Shown here: one piece after another, positions 42,414-52,057 of the stretch
Layout of the letters: each line of letters starts with the position of its first letter
Numbering within the stretch: position 1 is the first letter of the stretch
Source: an uncultured Eubacteriales bacterium
GTDB taxonomy: Bacteria > Bacillota > Clostridia > Oscillospirales > QAMX01
Direction: 5' to 3'
Length of the DNA: 64,000 bases
Assembly (NCBI GenBank): GCA_934546935.1
Contig: CAKTEH010000010.1
Span: forward strand, 9,694 to 73,693
Made by a program: the position numbers and the translations under genes
The notes under the pieces: generated by a model
Databases searched by the model: none
What the model saw: the letters and a program-made list of their open reading frames with translations, nothing else
Told to the model about the DNA's origin: nothing

Positions 42414-44426
42414 TTAATCCTTTTGGCTTCCGCCATCCAGAGGCGGCATCCACGGCGGAAGCGGAGCCTGCGGCTTGTTTTCCTGATGAGGATCTTGTGT
42501 ACGCCGCGCTTCTTCTGCCAGACGGCGGCGCTCATCCTCTTCACGGCGTTTGCGCTCCAGCTCTTCATGGCGGCGGGTTTTCTCTTCTTCATCCGCTTCA
42601 ATCTGAGCAATATCGTCGCCCTGCATAATCCGATTAAAGATCTCCCCATCCATTGTTTCATGCTTTAACAAATACCCGGCAACCGCATGCAGGCTGTCAA
42701 GGTTCGCTTTGAGGATTTCTTCACATTTCTGATACGCTTCGTGGATATAGCGCTGGACTTCGTCGTCAATTTCGGAGGCAACTTTTTCGGAATAATTGCG
42801 CATTGTCGTATAGTCCCGGCCAAGGAATACTTCATCGTGCTGTGAGCCATAGGTGATTGGGCCAAGCCGGTCGCTCATGCCGTATTTGGTAACCAGTTTA
42901 CGAACAATGTCACTGGCGCGCTCAATATCATTTGAAGCGCCGGTAGAAATATCATTTAAGATTAACTGTTCCGCAACACGGCCGCCAAGCAATGCAACAA
43001 TTTCTTCCAGCATTTCTGATTTTGAATTATAACTTTTGTCTTCGGCTGGGAGATTCAGATTGTAACCGCCTGCACGGCCACGCGGTATGATAGAAATTTG
43101 ATGAACCGGGTCCTGGGTTGGGAGGAATTTATTCACCACAGCATGACCAGCTTCATGATAAGCCGTCAGACGCTTGTCTTTTTCCGGAACAACGCGGCTT
43201 TTCTTTTCCGGGCCCATGATTACTTTGACGAAAGCTTCCTGAAGCTCCGGATTTCCAATGCGGGAAAGATTGCGTCGTGCGGCAAGCAAAGCGGCCTCGT
43301 TTAAAAGATTTTCCAAATCTGCACCTGTAAATCCGACGGAGGTTTTCGCAATTGCCGCAAAGTTTACATCCGGTTCCACTTTTTTGTTTCTTGCATGCAG
43401 ACGCAGGATCGCTTCGCGTCCTTTAATATCCGGAAGGCCGACGTAAATCTGGCGGTCAAAACGGCCAGGGCGCAGAAGCGCAGGATCCAGGATATCCGGG
43501 CGGTTGGTTGCAGCAATAATAATTACACCGTCATTCGCGCCGAAACCGTCCATTTCAACCAGCAGCTGGTTAAGCGTCTGTTCCCGCTCATCATGTCCTC
43601 CGCCAAGTCCAGCGCCGCGATGACGGCCAACCGCATCGATTTCGTCGATAAACACAATAGCCGGCTGTTTTTTCTTAGCCTGATCAAACAGATCACGTAC
43701 ACGGGAAGCACCGACGCCGACATACAGCTCAACAAAGTCCGAACCGGAAATTGACAGGAATGGGACTCCCGCTTCTCCCGCGACGGCCTTGGCAAGCAGG
43801 GTTTTACCTGTTCCGGGAGGGCCTACAAGAAGTACGCCTTTGGGGATCCGCGCGCCAAGTTCAGCATATTTGCGTGGGTTGCGGAGAAAATCCACGATTT
43901 CCCGAAGTTCGTTTTTTTCTTCCTCAGCGCCTTCAACATCGTCAAATGTAACTAGCTTTTTCTGCTCAGAACCCTGCTTTACCCGGGCCTTGCTGAAAGA
44001 CATAGCTTTCCCGGCTCCACCGTCTGCACGATTCATCATAACGTACCAGAACGCTCCGAAGATGACGATAATAATCAGGTATGGGAGCATGCTGACCCAC
44101 CAGGGCAGTTCTGTCGGGCGGATCATATCAAAATAGGTAATAATCCCGGCGTCATATTGCTGCCGGATCAGCTCCCAGGCATCGTCATAAAAGCGATCGA
44201 CGTCGGCAAGATCATAGCGAAGGATGGTATTATCTTTGAGCTTCAGGTTTAGCGTATTGCCGTCAAGAACCAATTCCCGCACATCTTCATTTTCAATATA
44301 ATCCAGGATTTCAGAGTAGACATAGTTGTTTTTGTCATTGGAACCATACATAATCGCAATGGTACCAATCAAGATAATCAAAACGATAATGTAAAATCCA
44401 ATTCCTTTAAAGCTTCTGTTTTTCAA
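42414..44426 (-). CDS. ftsH: ATP-dependent zinc metalloprotease FtsH
   Basis: 670 residues: two membrane helices (about 8-27 and 112-130) around an extracytoplasmic loop, an AAA+ domain with Walker A GPPGTGKT at 202-209 and Walker B FIDEID near 259, and the zinc site HEAGH at 424-428. It degrades membrane and regulatory proteins. The C-terminal 70 residues are a charged coiled tail ending in a proline-rich stretch, longer than in most. The start is a TTG at 44426 after AAAGAGGTG. Last gene of the operon; the usual hpt-ftsH order holds. Confidence 0.95.
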   Translation of the reverse strand: MKNRSFKGIGFYIIVLIILIGTIAIMYGSNDKNNYVYSEILDYIENEDVRELVLDGNTLNLKLKDNTILRYDLADVDRFYDDAWELIRQQYDAGIITYFDMIRPTELPWWVSMLPYLIIIVIFGAFWYVMMNRADGGAGKAMSFSKARVKQGSEQKKLVTFDDVEGAEEEKNELREIVDFLRNPRKYAELGARIPKGVLLVGPPGTGKTLLAKAVAGEAGVPFLSISGSDFVELYVGVGASRVRDLFDQAKKKQPAIVFIDEIDAVGRHRGAGLGGGHDEREQTLNQLLVEMDGFGANDGVIIIAATNRPDILDPALLRPGRFDRQIYVGLPDIKGREAILRLHARNKKVEPDVNFAAIAKTSVGFTGADLENLLNEAALLAARRNLSRIGNPELQEAFVKVIMGPEKKSRVVPEKDKRLTAYHEAGHAVVNKFLPTQDPVHQISIIPRGRAGGYNLNLPAEDKSYNSKSEMLEEIVALLGGRVAEQLILNDISTGASNDIERASDIVRKLVTKYGMSDRLGPITYGSQHDEVFLGRDYTTMRNYSEKVASEIDDEVQRYIHEAYQKCEEILKANLDSLHAVAGYLLKHETMDGEIFNRIMQGDDIAQIEADEEEKTRRHEELERKRREEDERRRLAEEARRTQDPHQENKPQAPLPPWMPPLDGGSQKD

Positions 44427-44444
44427 GCGGACACCTCTTTGGAG

Positions 44445-45005
44445 TTATTTTGTATAAATTTCAGGTTTTAAAACGCCTATGTATGGAAGATTTCTATACC
44501 GGCTGGCATAATCGAGGCCATATCCGACAACAAACTCATCCGGGATCTCAAAACCGCAATAATCAATCCGGACATCTTTCTTCCGGCGCGAGGGTTTGTC
44601 CAGAAGCGAACACAATGCAATGCTTGCAGGGTTCCGCTTTTTCAGAATTTCCAGGACGCTGGCCATGGTGAATCCGGAATCGACAATATCTTCAACCAAC
44701 AATACATGCCGTCCTTCAATATCCTTTACATCCTGCTTGATCGTAATAATCCCCGAGGATTCAGTTGCATCGCCATAAGAAGAGGCAATCATAAAGTCCA
44801 GTTCGCAATGCAAATCGATTTCCCGGATCAGATCTGCCATGAACACAACAGAACCTTTCAACATCCCAACGACAAGCAAATGTTCGTTTGGGGCGAGCTT
44901 ACAACTGAAATCACGGGAAATCTCAGCCCCGAGCTGCTGTACTTTCTCGTGAATGTGATCCTGATCTATCAGGATTTTTGCAATGTCCGCATCAGCGATC
45001 CGCAT
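44445..45005 (-). CDS. hpt: Hypoxanthine phosphoribosyltransferase
   Basis: 186 residues with the PRPP-binding motif VEDIVDSGFT and the conserved N-terminal GMLKGSVVFMADL. It salvages hypoxanthine/guanine with PRPP. It lies between tilS and ftsH, spaced by 14 and 18 bp, the common Firmicute order. The ATG at 45005 follows GGAGG. Confidence 0.95.
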   Translation of the reverse strand: MRIADADIAKILIDQDHIHEKVQQLGAEISRDFSCKLAPNEHLLVVGMLKGSVVFMADLIREIDLHCELDFMIASSYGDATESSGIITIKQDVKDIEGRHVLLVEDIVDSGFTMASVLEILKKRNPASIALCSLLDKPSRRKKDVRIDYCGFEIPDEFVVGYGLDYASRYRNLPYIGVLKPEIYTK

Positions 45006-45019
45006 AGGCTTTCCTCCAC

Positions 45020-46399
45020 TCAGCGTTTTTCAATTTGAATGAGAAATAATTCCCGGCTGTCTGCATCTATTGCAGTACGTATATCCACGCCAAACTGTGC
45101 AACAGCCACAATGCCGCGCGAATCCACAATCACCGGCCACGTCTGCCGCTGCGGCCGCGGAATTTTGCGGTCGATCATAATCTTTTTCAGGCTTGTACCG
45201 CAGCTATGGCCAGCCAAATGGATTCTATCGCCGGGAAGTCTTGATCTAACCAATAGTTTACCATATATTTTTGAACAGTCAACGAAGAAATTATGAATGC
45301 TTTTATATTCTACGGCAGGTCCCGAGACAGACTTTAGGGTGATTCGCCATTCGTTAAATATAACGCTCCCTCCTAATAAAAGCGGGATATGCACAATTTC
45401 CTCAATGGGCGGCTGCGCTTTTTTTTCCAGAAATAAGCGTCTGTATTCACGCCGGGCCGATATTCCCGCAGGCAGGCTGACAAAACCGGACGCATGGGAG
45501 GACTGGCAAAGTGCAGCAACCGCATCCAGATGTACGGAAGACAACTGTGGGGCCTGGGCGCCGGCAATTTGATAATAAAACTTTTCAATGACTCTGCTCT
45601 GGAGGGCGGGATGCAGTGCCAACAGGGCACAGATATCTACACTTTGATCAGCGACAATGCGGGAATATGCCTGCTGCGTCTGCTCTTCCAGAAAATCCGC
45701 CTCCGCGCGCAAAGTTTTTAATGTGTGTATACTTGTATGAATCAGCGAAGGATTAACCTGTGCCAAAGCTGGGACAACATGGTGACGAATCCGGTTGCGG
45801 GCATAGTCATCACAGGCATTGCTTGCATCAATTCTATAGTCTGCCCCAACTTCAGCAAGATACTCCCCGATTTGCTTTTTCGAAGCGCAAATCAACGGGC
45901 GGATCAACATAAAGCCGTCCAAGCGGCGTATTGGCTGGATTCCCGAGAGGCCGCGGATCCCGGTACCGCGTGCAAAATGGAAAAGGGCGGTTTCCAGCGC
46001 ATCATCCGCATGGTGCGCTGTTGCGATATAACCGGCACCGGTGCTTTCAGCAAGCTGTACAAAAAAATTATAGCGGACTTTACGGGCGCAGGCCTCCAGG
46101 CTTATGCCCTGCCTGTCTGCAAGCGCTGGGATATCATAATGCGCACAGTAAAATTCCATTTCAGACGACTTCGCAAACGCACGGCAGAAAGCCTCGTCTT
46201 CGTCTGCCTGTGTCCCCCGGATACCGTGGTGAACGTGTGCGGCAAGCAGGCGCAGATGGAGGCGCGGCTGAAGCGTCCGCAAAATCCGGCACAGTGCAAC
46301 GCTATCCGGACCGCCAGACAGCCCGCAGATTACAGTTGCACCTTCAGGCAGCATTGCATATTGGCAAATCGTATCCCATACCAGGTTTTCAAGCTTCAT
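45020..46399 (-). CDS. tilS: tRNA(Ile)-lysidine synthase
   Basis: 459 residues with the N-type ATP pyrophosphatase loop SGGPDS at 28-33, the HHGIRG...DEAFC segment, and a C-terminal domain. It puts lysine on C34 of the tRNA(Ile) that reads AUA, an essential step. Its start overlaps the dnaB stop by 11 bases. tilS-hpt-ftsH is a conserved Firmicute group. Confidence 0.95.
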   Translation of the reverse strand: MKLENLVWDTICQYAMLPEGATVICGLSGGPDSVALCRILRTLQPRLHLRLLAAHVHHGIRGTQADEDEAFCRAFAKSSEMEFYCAHYDIPALADRQGISLEACARKVRYNFFVQLAESTGAGYIATAHHADDALETALFHFARGTGIRGLSGIQPIRRLDGFMLIRPLICASKKQIGEYLAEVGADYRIDASNACDDYARNRIRHHVVPALAQVNPSLIHTSIHTLKTLRAEADFLEEQTQQAYSRIVADQSVDICALLALHPALQSRVIEKFYYQIAGAQAPQLSSVHLDAVAALCQSSHASGFVSLPAGISARREYRRLFLEKKAQPPIEEIVHIPLLLGGSVIFNEWRITLKSVSGPAVEYKSIHNFFVDCSKIYGKLLVRSRLPGDRIHLAGHSCGTSLKKIMIDRKIPRPQRQTWPVIVDSRGIVAVAQFGVDIRTAIDADSRELFLIQIEKR

Positions 46400-47720
46400 G
46401 GCGCAGATCTACAGATTTAAAGCTTGTGTATTGCCCGAGCCACTGCAATTTAATCGTACCGGTCGAGCCATGGCGGTTTTTAGCGACAATACACTCCGCA
46501 GTGTTGGCTTCTTCGCTATCACGATTATAATAGCCTTCCCGGTACAAAAACAGGACAATATCGGCGTCCTGTTCTATTGCGCCGGATTCACGCAAATCGG
46601 AAAGCATAGGCCGCTTATCCTGACGCTGTTCTGCAGCGCGGGACAGCTGCGCACAGCAGACCACTGGGACATTCAGCTCTTTGGCCATGATCTTCATTGC
46701 ACGGGAAATTTCACCGACCTCGGTTGTCCGGTTTTCAACGCGGTGGCCAGTCTGCATCAGCTGCAGATAATCGATTACAATCAAACCAAGTTCGGAACCC
46801 AGGCGGCGGCACTTGGATTTCATATCTGCAACAGTCAGAGCCGGATTATCATCAATATAAATATTGGTTCTGCTCAGTTCTTCGCTTGCATGAGCCAATC
46901 GGGCCCATTCCTCATCGCTAAGATCCCCGGTTTGCAGCTTATGCGAATCAATCAGCGCTTCGCTGGACATCAGACGCATTCCAAGCTGGTCTCGCGACAT
47001 CTCAAGCTGGAAAATAACCACTGCCTTTTTGGAAACTTTCGCTGCGTTTAGGGCAATGTTGAGCGCAAAGCTTGTTTTCCCCATACCTGGACGGGAGGCC
47101 ATAAGGATCAGGTCGGATTTTTTCAGCCCTGTAATATAATGGTCTAGTTCTGTAACACCGGTTGGGATGCCGGGCAGCTGTCCGGCATTCTGCGCCAGTT
47201 CATCAAGTGCGGAATACACATCAAAGATAACGGATTTAATATGGTAAAGCCCCTTGATTTCGCGTCCCTCGCGCACATCGTAAATCATGCGCTCGGCATT
47301 TTCCACGATTTCTTTCGCGCCGCCTTCACCGGAATAAACGGATTCCAGAATTTTTCCAGCGGCCTGGGCCGTTTGGCGCAGAAGGGATTTATCCCGCAGG
47401 ATTTTAATATATTCGTTCACATGCGCAGCTGTTGGCGTCAGCTCCATTAACTGCATCAGGTAATCCCGTCCGCCGGCCTCATCAAATTTCCCTTCTTCTT
47501 TCAGGGATTCCAAAAGTGTGACTGGGTCAATTGTCAGGCTGTTTAGGAACATGCGCACAAAAGCTTCGTAAATTGTCTGGTTTTGTGGGAAATAAAAATC
47601 AGACGGTTTGAGCTGTTCGATAACAACAGGGATGCAGTCAGCATCGATCAGCATAGCGCCAAGGACAGCCTGCTCCGCTTCAGCCGAGCAGGGCGCCTGT
47701 CTTGCACGGATCTCGTCCAA
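46389..47720 (-). CDS. dnaB: Replicative DNA helicase DnaB (DnaC in Bacillus)
   Basis: 443 residues: N-terminal DnaB domain (AEQAVLGAML) and a RecA-like helicase core with Walker A SRPGMGKTS at 209-217, motif H3 LIVIDYLQLM and the QRQDKRP-like loop. It unwinds DNA ahead of the replisome. A TTG at 47720 follows GGAGGGG. It lies downstream of rplI in the usual gdpP-rplI-dnaB order. Confidence 0.96.
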   Translation of the reverse strand: MDEIRARQAPCSAEAEQAVLGAMLIDADCIPVVIEQLKPSDFYFPQNQTIYEAFVRMFLNSLTIDPVTLLESLKEEGKFDEAGGRDYLMQLMELTPTAAHVNEYIKILRDKSLLRQTAQAAGKILESVYSGEGGAKEIVENAERMIYDVREGREIKGLYHIKSVIFDVYSALDELAQNAGQLPGIPTGVTELDHYITGLKKSDLILMASRPGMGKTSFALNIALNAAKVSKKAVVIFQLEMSRDQLGMRLMSSEALIDSHKLQTGDLSDEEWARLAHASEELSRTNIYIDDNPALTVADMKSKCRRLGSELGLIVIDYLQLMQTGHRVENRTTEVGEISRAMKIMAKELNVPVVCCAQLSRAAEQRQDKRPMLSDLRESGAIEQDADIVLFLYREGYYNRDSEEANTAECIVAKNRHGSTGTIKLQWLGQYTSFKSVDLRHEA

Positions 47721-47754
47721 AATCCGTTCCCCTCCTTTTGCGTTGGATTTGTGC

Positions 47755-48195
47755 TTATTCAGTAATGTTCAAATAAAATGTCCCAACGATCTGCGGAAAA
47801 AGCTTTACTTTAACTGGATAAGTACCATAGGTCTTGATCGGATCGACAGAAAGTTTTCGGTGGTCGAGTTCAATACCCTTCTGTTCGAGCAGTGCTGCGG
47901 CAATTTCCTGGGCAGTTACGGATCCATAAAATTTCCCATTGGCTCCAGCTTTGACGGAAATACGCACCGTAATTCCCTCAAGATCTTTTACAAGGAGCCG
48001 GGCGCGCGTCTGCTCCTCTTCATAACGGCGCTGGACGGCTTCATCATGCTTCTCAATGGCATTTAATACATCTTTTGTCGCTTCCGCAGCCAGTTTGCGC
48101 GGCATCAGATAATTGCGCGCATATCCGTCGGATACGGTAATGATCTGTCCCTTTTTCCCCTGCCCGCGGACGTCCTGCAACAATACAACTTTCAT
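47755..48195 (-). CDS. rplI: 50S ribosomal protein L9
   Basis: 146 residues. The N-terminal domain MKVVLLQDVRGQGKKGQ with NYLMPRKLA is the L9 signature, then a long connecting helix and a C-terminal domain. It binds 23S rRNA at the base of the L1 stalk. Between gdpP and dnaB; RBS AGGAAAG. Confidence 0.96.
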   Translation of the reverse strand: MKVVLLQDVRGQGKKGQIITVSDGYARNYLMPRKLAAEATKDVLNAIEKHDEAVQRRYEEEQTRARLLVKDLEGITVRISVKAGANGKFYGSVTAQEIAAALLEQKGIELDHRKLSVDPIKTYGTYPVKVKLFPQIVGTFYLNITE

Positions 48196-48245
48196 AGGTC
48201 TTTCCTGCGGCGCCGCATGCGCCGCTTTCCCCTTTCGATTTTATC

Positions 48246-50234
48246 TTATTTGGAACTGTAATATACATTGATGGAATTTTTCAATTCTTCAATTACGGCC
48301 GCAACGGTTTTATCTCCCGGCTGCGCACCGGCTTCCATCATGCTCCCTCCGCCGCCGAGACGCTCAAGGATAACCTGAACATTGATTTTTCCTAGAGAAC
48401 GACCGCTGACTTGAGTACCGTTATTATAACGGAAAACGACGAAGGAACCGTTGACATTTTCAATATTCATCAATTCATCGGCGGCCTGCGCGGCAATTTC
48501 ACGCTTGACGTTTTTTTCCGAATAGGCAATCGCAATGCCGCCCTGATAGATCTGCGCAGTTTTGATAATATCGCAGCGGTCCATATAATCATCCATATCG
48601 TTTTTAAACAGCATTTTTACTTCAATAGTATCTGCGCCGGCCCGGCGTAAAAACGCTGCGGATTCAAATGTACGCACACCGGTTTTTACCGTAAAATTTT
48701 TGGTATCCAGCATAATTCCGGCGAGCATGCATTCCGCCTCGGCGCGCAGGACGTCTTGTGTCGTAGCGATATATTGCAAAAGCTCGCTGACAAGCTCGCT
48801 TGCTGAAGACGCATACGGTTCATGCAGGTTGATAACGGATTTTTCAATATATTTGGATGTACGGCGATGGTGGTCAATCACGACAATTTTTTTTGCCATT
48901 TCCACCAGTGCGGGTGCATCGGTGAAATCCGAATTGTTGACATCTACAACAACAAGAAGCGTTTCATCCCGCATAAGCTCCCGCGCACGGTCACCAGAAA
49001 CAAATGCATTCCTGTACTCCGCAACCTGTGCAATGTTGTCATGGAGCACTTTTGCGGAAGTAGTACGTTCTTCATAGACAATTTTGCAGGGTACTTCTAA
49101 TTTCCTGCAGATACAGGCAACCCCCACAGAAGAACCCAGGCTATCCATATCAGAATAACGGTGTCCCATGATAATCACGTTCGGGGAAGATTTGACCAGA
49201 TCGGAAACCGTGCTGGCGACAATTCGGGCGCGCACTTTGGTCCGTTTCTCCACCTCGCGGGAAGTGCCGCCAAAAAACTCATAGTTTCCGCTGTTTTTGA
49301 TGACCGCCTGGTCTCCTCCCCGGGACAAGGCCATATCCAAAGCCAAACGTGCGTTTATAACGTTGTCGTTGTAACTTTCCCCTTCGCAGCCCACGCCGAT
49401 GGAAAGCGTTGCAGGCATGCCGGCAGCATTTTTTACCTCCCGAACTGCATCTAGGACAGAAAAACGCGAGGCGCGGTAAAGCTCGAGATTTCCCTCTTCA
49501 AAAACCAGCGTATAGCGGTCGCGGTCGCCGCGGATCATAATTGCTGCGGATTTTTCCGCCCACTGATTGATTTTTGATTCAATATTGGCGAGGATAAACG
49601 TGCGGTCGTATCCCGACAGATTGGCAACCAGTTCATCATAGTTATCGATCTGCATTAACGCCACAACCGGGCGTTTTCTGGAAAGGAGCTCCACAGATTC
49701 AATCTCTTCGCTTACGTCTGTAAAGGAGAGCGTACACAAACCGCGGTACTTCTGGACGCTTGCACGGCGGACAGAGACTTTAAAATACCGGTGTTCCAAC
49801 GCTGCGGTCACTAAGCGCCCTTTTTCCAGCATTTTATGAAGGCAGGGTACGTCAATTTCTTCAAAGATATCATTGATTCGCAGATTGGTTATACTGCTGT
49901 ATTTTTCTGTCAGGTCTGCAAAGGCGTCATTCCCCCACAGGATCTCCCCTGTTGCAGCCTGTACCACTGCAAGCGGAACCGGAGAATCTGAAGTGGCAAG
50001 ACTGGATACAGAGTTGATCTCCATTGCTATGGTATCCATATGTTTGCGGATGCCTTCCGCTTTCTTATGGTTTACCCGCAGGCAATATCCAATCGCCGCA
50101 ACCGCTAGAAAAAGTTCTATGATTCCCGCATAAAGTCCATGGTAAAAGAAAGCAGTTACAGCCATTAACAGCAAAAGCGTAAAAACCACTGTAATTTGAG
50201 GCATAAAGATTTTTTGATACGGATTTTTAAACAT
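48246..50234 (-). CDS. gdpP: Cyclic-di-AMP phosphodiesterase GdpP
   Basis: 662 residues: two N-terminal membrane helices (about 10-48), a PAS-like domain, a degenerate GGDEF domain, then DHH (MGHRYSDMDS near 350, VIDHHRR) and DHHA1 (GGGGSMMEAG) domains. It hydrolyses c-di-AMP to pApA and so controls osmotic and cell-wall balance. The order gdpP-rplI-dnaB is typical for Firmicutes. The ATG at 50234 follows AGGTG. Confidence 0.94.
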   Translation of the reverse strand: MFKNPYQKIFMPQITVVFTLLLLMAVTAFFYHGLYAGIIELFLAVAAIGYCLRVNHKKAEGIRKHMDTIAMEINSVSSLATSDSPVPLAVVQAATGEILWGNDAFADLTEKYSSITNLRINDIFEEIDVPCLHKMLEKGRLVTAALEHRYFKVSVRRASVQKYRGLCTLSFTDVSEEIESVELLSRKRPVVALMQIDNYDELVANLSGYDRTFILANIESKINQWAEKSAAIMIRGDRDRYTLVFEEGNLELYRASRFSVLDAVREVKNAAGMPATLSIGVGCEGESYNDNVINARLALDMALSRGGDQAVIKNSGNYEFFGGTSREVEKRTKVRARIVASTVSDLVKSSPNVIIMGHRYSDMDSLGSSVGVACICRKLEVPCKIVYEERTTSAKVLHDNIAQVAEYRNAFVSGDRARELMRDETLLVVVDVNNSDFTDAPALVEMAKKIVVIDHHRRTSKYIEKSVINLHEPYASSASELVSELLQYIATTQDVLRAEAECMLAGIMLDTKNFTVKTGVRTFESAAFLRRAGADTIEVKMLFKNDMDDYMDRCDIIKTAQIYQGGIAIAYSEKNVKREIAAQAADELMNIENVNGSFVVFRYNNGTQVSGRSLGKINVQVILERLGGGGSMMEAGAQPGDKTVAAVIEELKNSINVYYSSK

Positions 50235-50319
50235 AAAAACACCTGTCGTCCTTTGCTGTTGCCCTTAACCTGATCGCCCGAAAAACACATTTTATGCACA
50301 ATATAATTATAGATAAATT

Positions 50320-50348
50320 ATTATAGCAAAAAGAAGTTTTTTTTTCAA
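50320..50348 (-). promoter_or_regulatory. Promoter of the gdpP-rplI-dnaB-tilS-hpt-ftsH operon
   Basis: TTGAAA and TATAAT on the minus strand, 17 bp apart, within an A/T-rich stretch. The leader is about 80 nt. The rest of this 316-bp gap contains only the PPIase terminator. Confidence 0.7.
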
Positions 50349-50454
50349 GATACAAGCGGCGATTTTTAGTTTTTCCGGAACAAAAACTCTCTTTTTTATC
50401 CACATACAGCAGTACATGGAGCACGGCAGAGACGCTTCGGCTTTTGCAGTTGTA

Positions 50455-50490
50455 AATAAACCCGGCGCAGCCGATAGGCAACGCCGGGTA
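50455..50490 (-). terminator. Terminator of the lgt-folD-PPIase operon
   Basis: On the minus strand ACCCGGCG and CGCCGGGT form a perfect 8-bp stem with a 14-nt loop, followed by TTATTTA. Confidence 0.7.
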
Positions 50491-50550
50491 GAGGATCGAT
50501 ATGTTTTTTGAAGCTGTATTTTTTTGAATTTGGGACTGCGTAAAAGCAAC

Positions 50551-51180
50551 TCAGTCTATGTTGCCAAGAATGCGGATCGTTTTAATAACCTGCGGCGCCA
50601 GCGGGACCGTACCGTCGACATCGACCTTAGAAATTGCTTCTAGATTGGCATACCCGCTGGTAATCTTACCGAAAGAAGCGTATTCACCGTCATAATTAGT
50701 GCGGTTTTCCAGAATAATAAAGAATTTTGCATATGCAGAATCATAATCATTATTTTTACGGGCCATAGACATGGTGCCTTTATAATGGGTCAGGCCGTTG
50801 CGCCAGTTATTGCTGGAAAATTCGCCGAAGATGGTATAAGGTGTGGTTTCTTCGTTCTGCCCGTTGCACATTACGATTTTATCGGAAATTACATAGTCAA
50901 ATTGTGTCCCATCGTAATAACCTTCTTCACAGAGTTTGACGAAATTGCGGACCGTAATCGGCGCATTGAGCGGATATAGGTCGCCTCCTATTACCGCACC
51001 GCTCTCCATTTCAATCTCAAACTGGATCAGCCGCGAAGTATCATAGTCGATCTCAATTTCATTAGCGGAGCGAATAACGTTACGCTGACCCTGGCATGCG
51101 GCAAGCGTCAGGCAAAAAACACAGACCACGATTATGAGGGCAAACCAGGTGAAATTTTTCCTTGCATTGCGCTGTAACAT
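50551..51180 (-). CDS. Cyclophilin-type peptidyl-prolyl isomerase, lipoprotein
   Basis: 209 residues: a signal peptide with the lipobox LAAC (lipid-modified Cys29), followed by a cyclophilin domain of the bacterial PpiA/B type (NAPITVRNFVKLCEEGYYDGT). It folds exported proteins outside the membrane. Lgt, which attaches the lipid to such proteins, is encoded two genes upstream in the same operon. The ATG at 51180 follows AAAGGAGA. Confidence 0.9.
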   Translation of the reverse strand: MLQRNARKNFTWFALIIVVCVFCLTLAACQGQRNVIRSANEIEIDYDTSRLIQFEIEMESGAVIGGDLYPLNAPITVRNFVKLCEEGYYDGTQFDYVISDKIVMCNGQNEETTPYTIFGEFSSNNWRNGLTHYKGTMSMARKNNDYDSAYAKFFIILENRTNYDGEYASFGKITSGYANLEAISKVDVDGTVPLAPQVIKTIRILGNID

Positions 51181-51199
51181 GGTGTTCTCTCTCCTTTGT

Positions 51200-52057
51200 T
51201 TATTCCTTCTGCGTCTGGATTTTTGCAGCGGTCAAGGTATTGCGCATCAGCATCGCAATCGTCATACGTCCGACGCCGCCGGGCACGGGGGTAATATAGG
51301 AGGCTTTTTCGCTGACCGGAGCAAAGTCCACATCGCCGAAAATTCCATCCTCTGTGCGGTTGACGCCGACGTCGACCACGACTGCACCCGGTTTTACCAT
51401 ATCCGCAGTAATCATGCGCGCCCGGCCAATCGCGACAATCAGAATATCTGCGCGCCGGGTAACTTCTGCGAGGTCACGAGTGCGGGAGTGGCACAGGGTT
51501 ACAGTTGCATTGCGGGAAAGCATAAGGAGTGCCGCCGGTTTTCCGACAAGGTTTGAACGGCCGACAACAACACATTCGCGCCCTTCAATTGGAATTTCAT
51601 AGGCGTCGAGCATTTCCAGGATTCCTGCCGGCGTACATGGCAGCAAACCTGCGTCCCCAATCATGATTTTCCCGGTATTTACCGGATGGAAGGCGTCGAC
51701 ATCCTTGTCCGGATCAATGACGTTGTTAATCTGAGATACATTCATGTGCTTGGGAAGCGGCTGCTGTACCAGAATCCCGTTAACTTCGGCGTCGCAGTTA
51801 AGGGTGCGGATTAGGTCGATCAGCTCCTGCTGTGTTGTAGCTTCCGGTAATGCATATTCACGGGAAAGAAAACCGCATTTTTCACAGGCAAGTTTTTTGT
51901 TTCTAACGTAGATCTGTGAAGCTGGATCCTCCCCGACAATAATCACAGCCAGGCAGGGTGTGCGCCCGGTCTGTTCGGTAAACGCCTTTGTTTCCCGGCG
52001 TACCTGTGCACGGACCTTTTTCGCCACTTCTTTTCCATCCAGAATCTGTGCAGCCAT
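51200..52057 (-). CDS. folD: Methylenetetrahydrofolate dehydrogenase/cyclohydrolase FolD
   Basis: 285 residues with FolD signatures: YVRNKKLACEKCGF near 50 and the C-terminal PGGVGRMTIAMLMRNT. It interconverts 5,10-methylene- and 10-formyl-THF in the cytosol. Its start codon overlaps the lgt stop (TAATG) and the PPIase gene follows after 19 bp. RBS AAAGGAG. Confidence 0.95.
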   Translation of the reverse strand: MAAQILDGKEVAKKVRAQVRRETKAFTEQTGRTPCLAVIIVGEDPASQIYVRNKKLACEKCGFLSREYALPEATTQQELIDLIRTLNCDAEVNGILVQQPLPKHMNVSQINNVIDPDKDVDAFHPVNTGKIMIGDAGLLPCTPAGILEMLDAYEIPIEGRECVVVGRSNLVGKPAALLMLSRNATVTLCHSRTRDLAEVTRRADILIVAIGRARMITADMVKPGAVVVDVGVNRTEDGIFGDVDFAPVSEKASYITPVPGGVGRMTIAMLMRNTLTAAKIQTQKE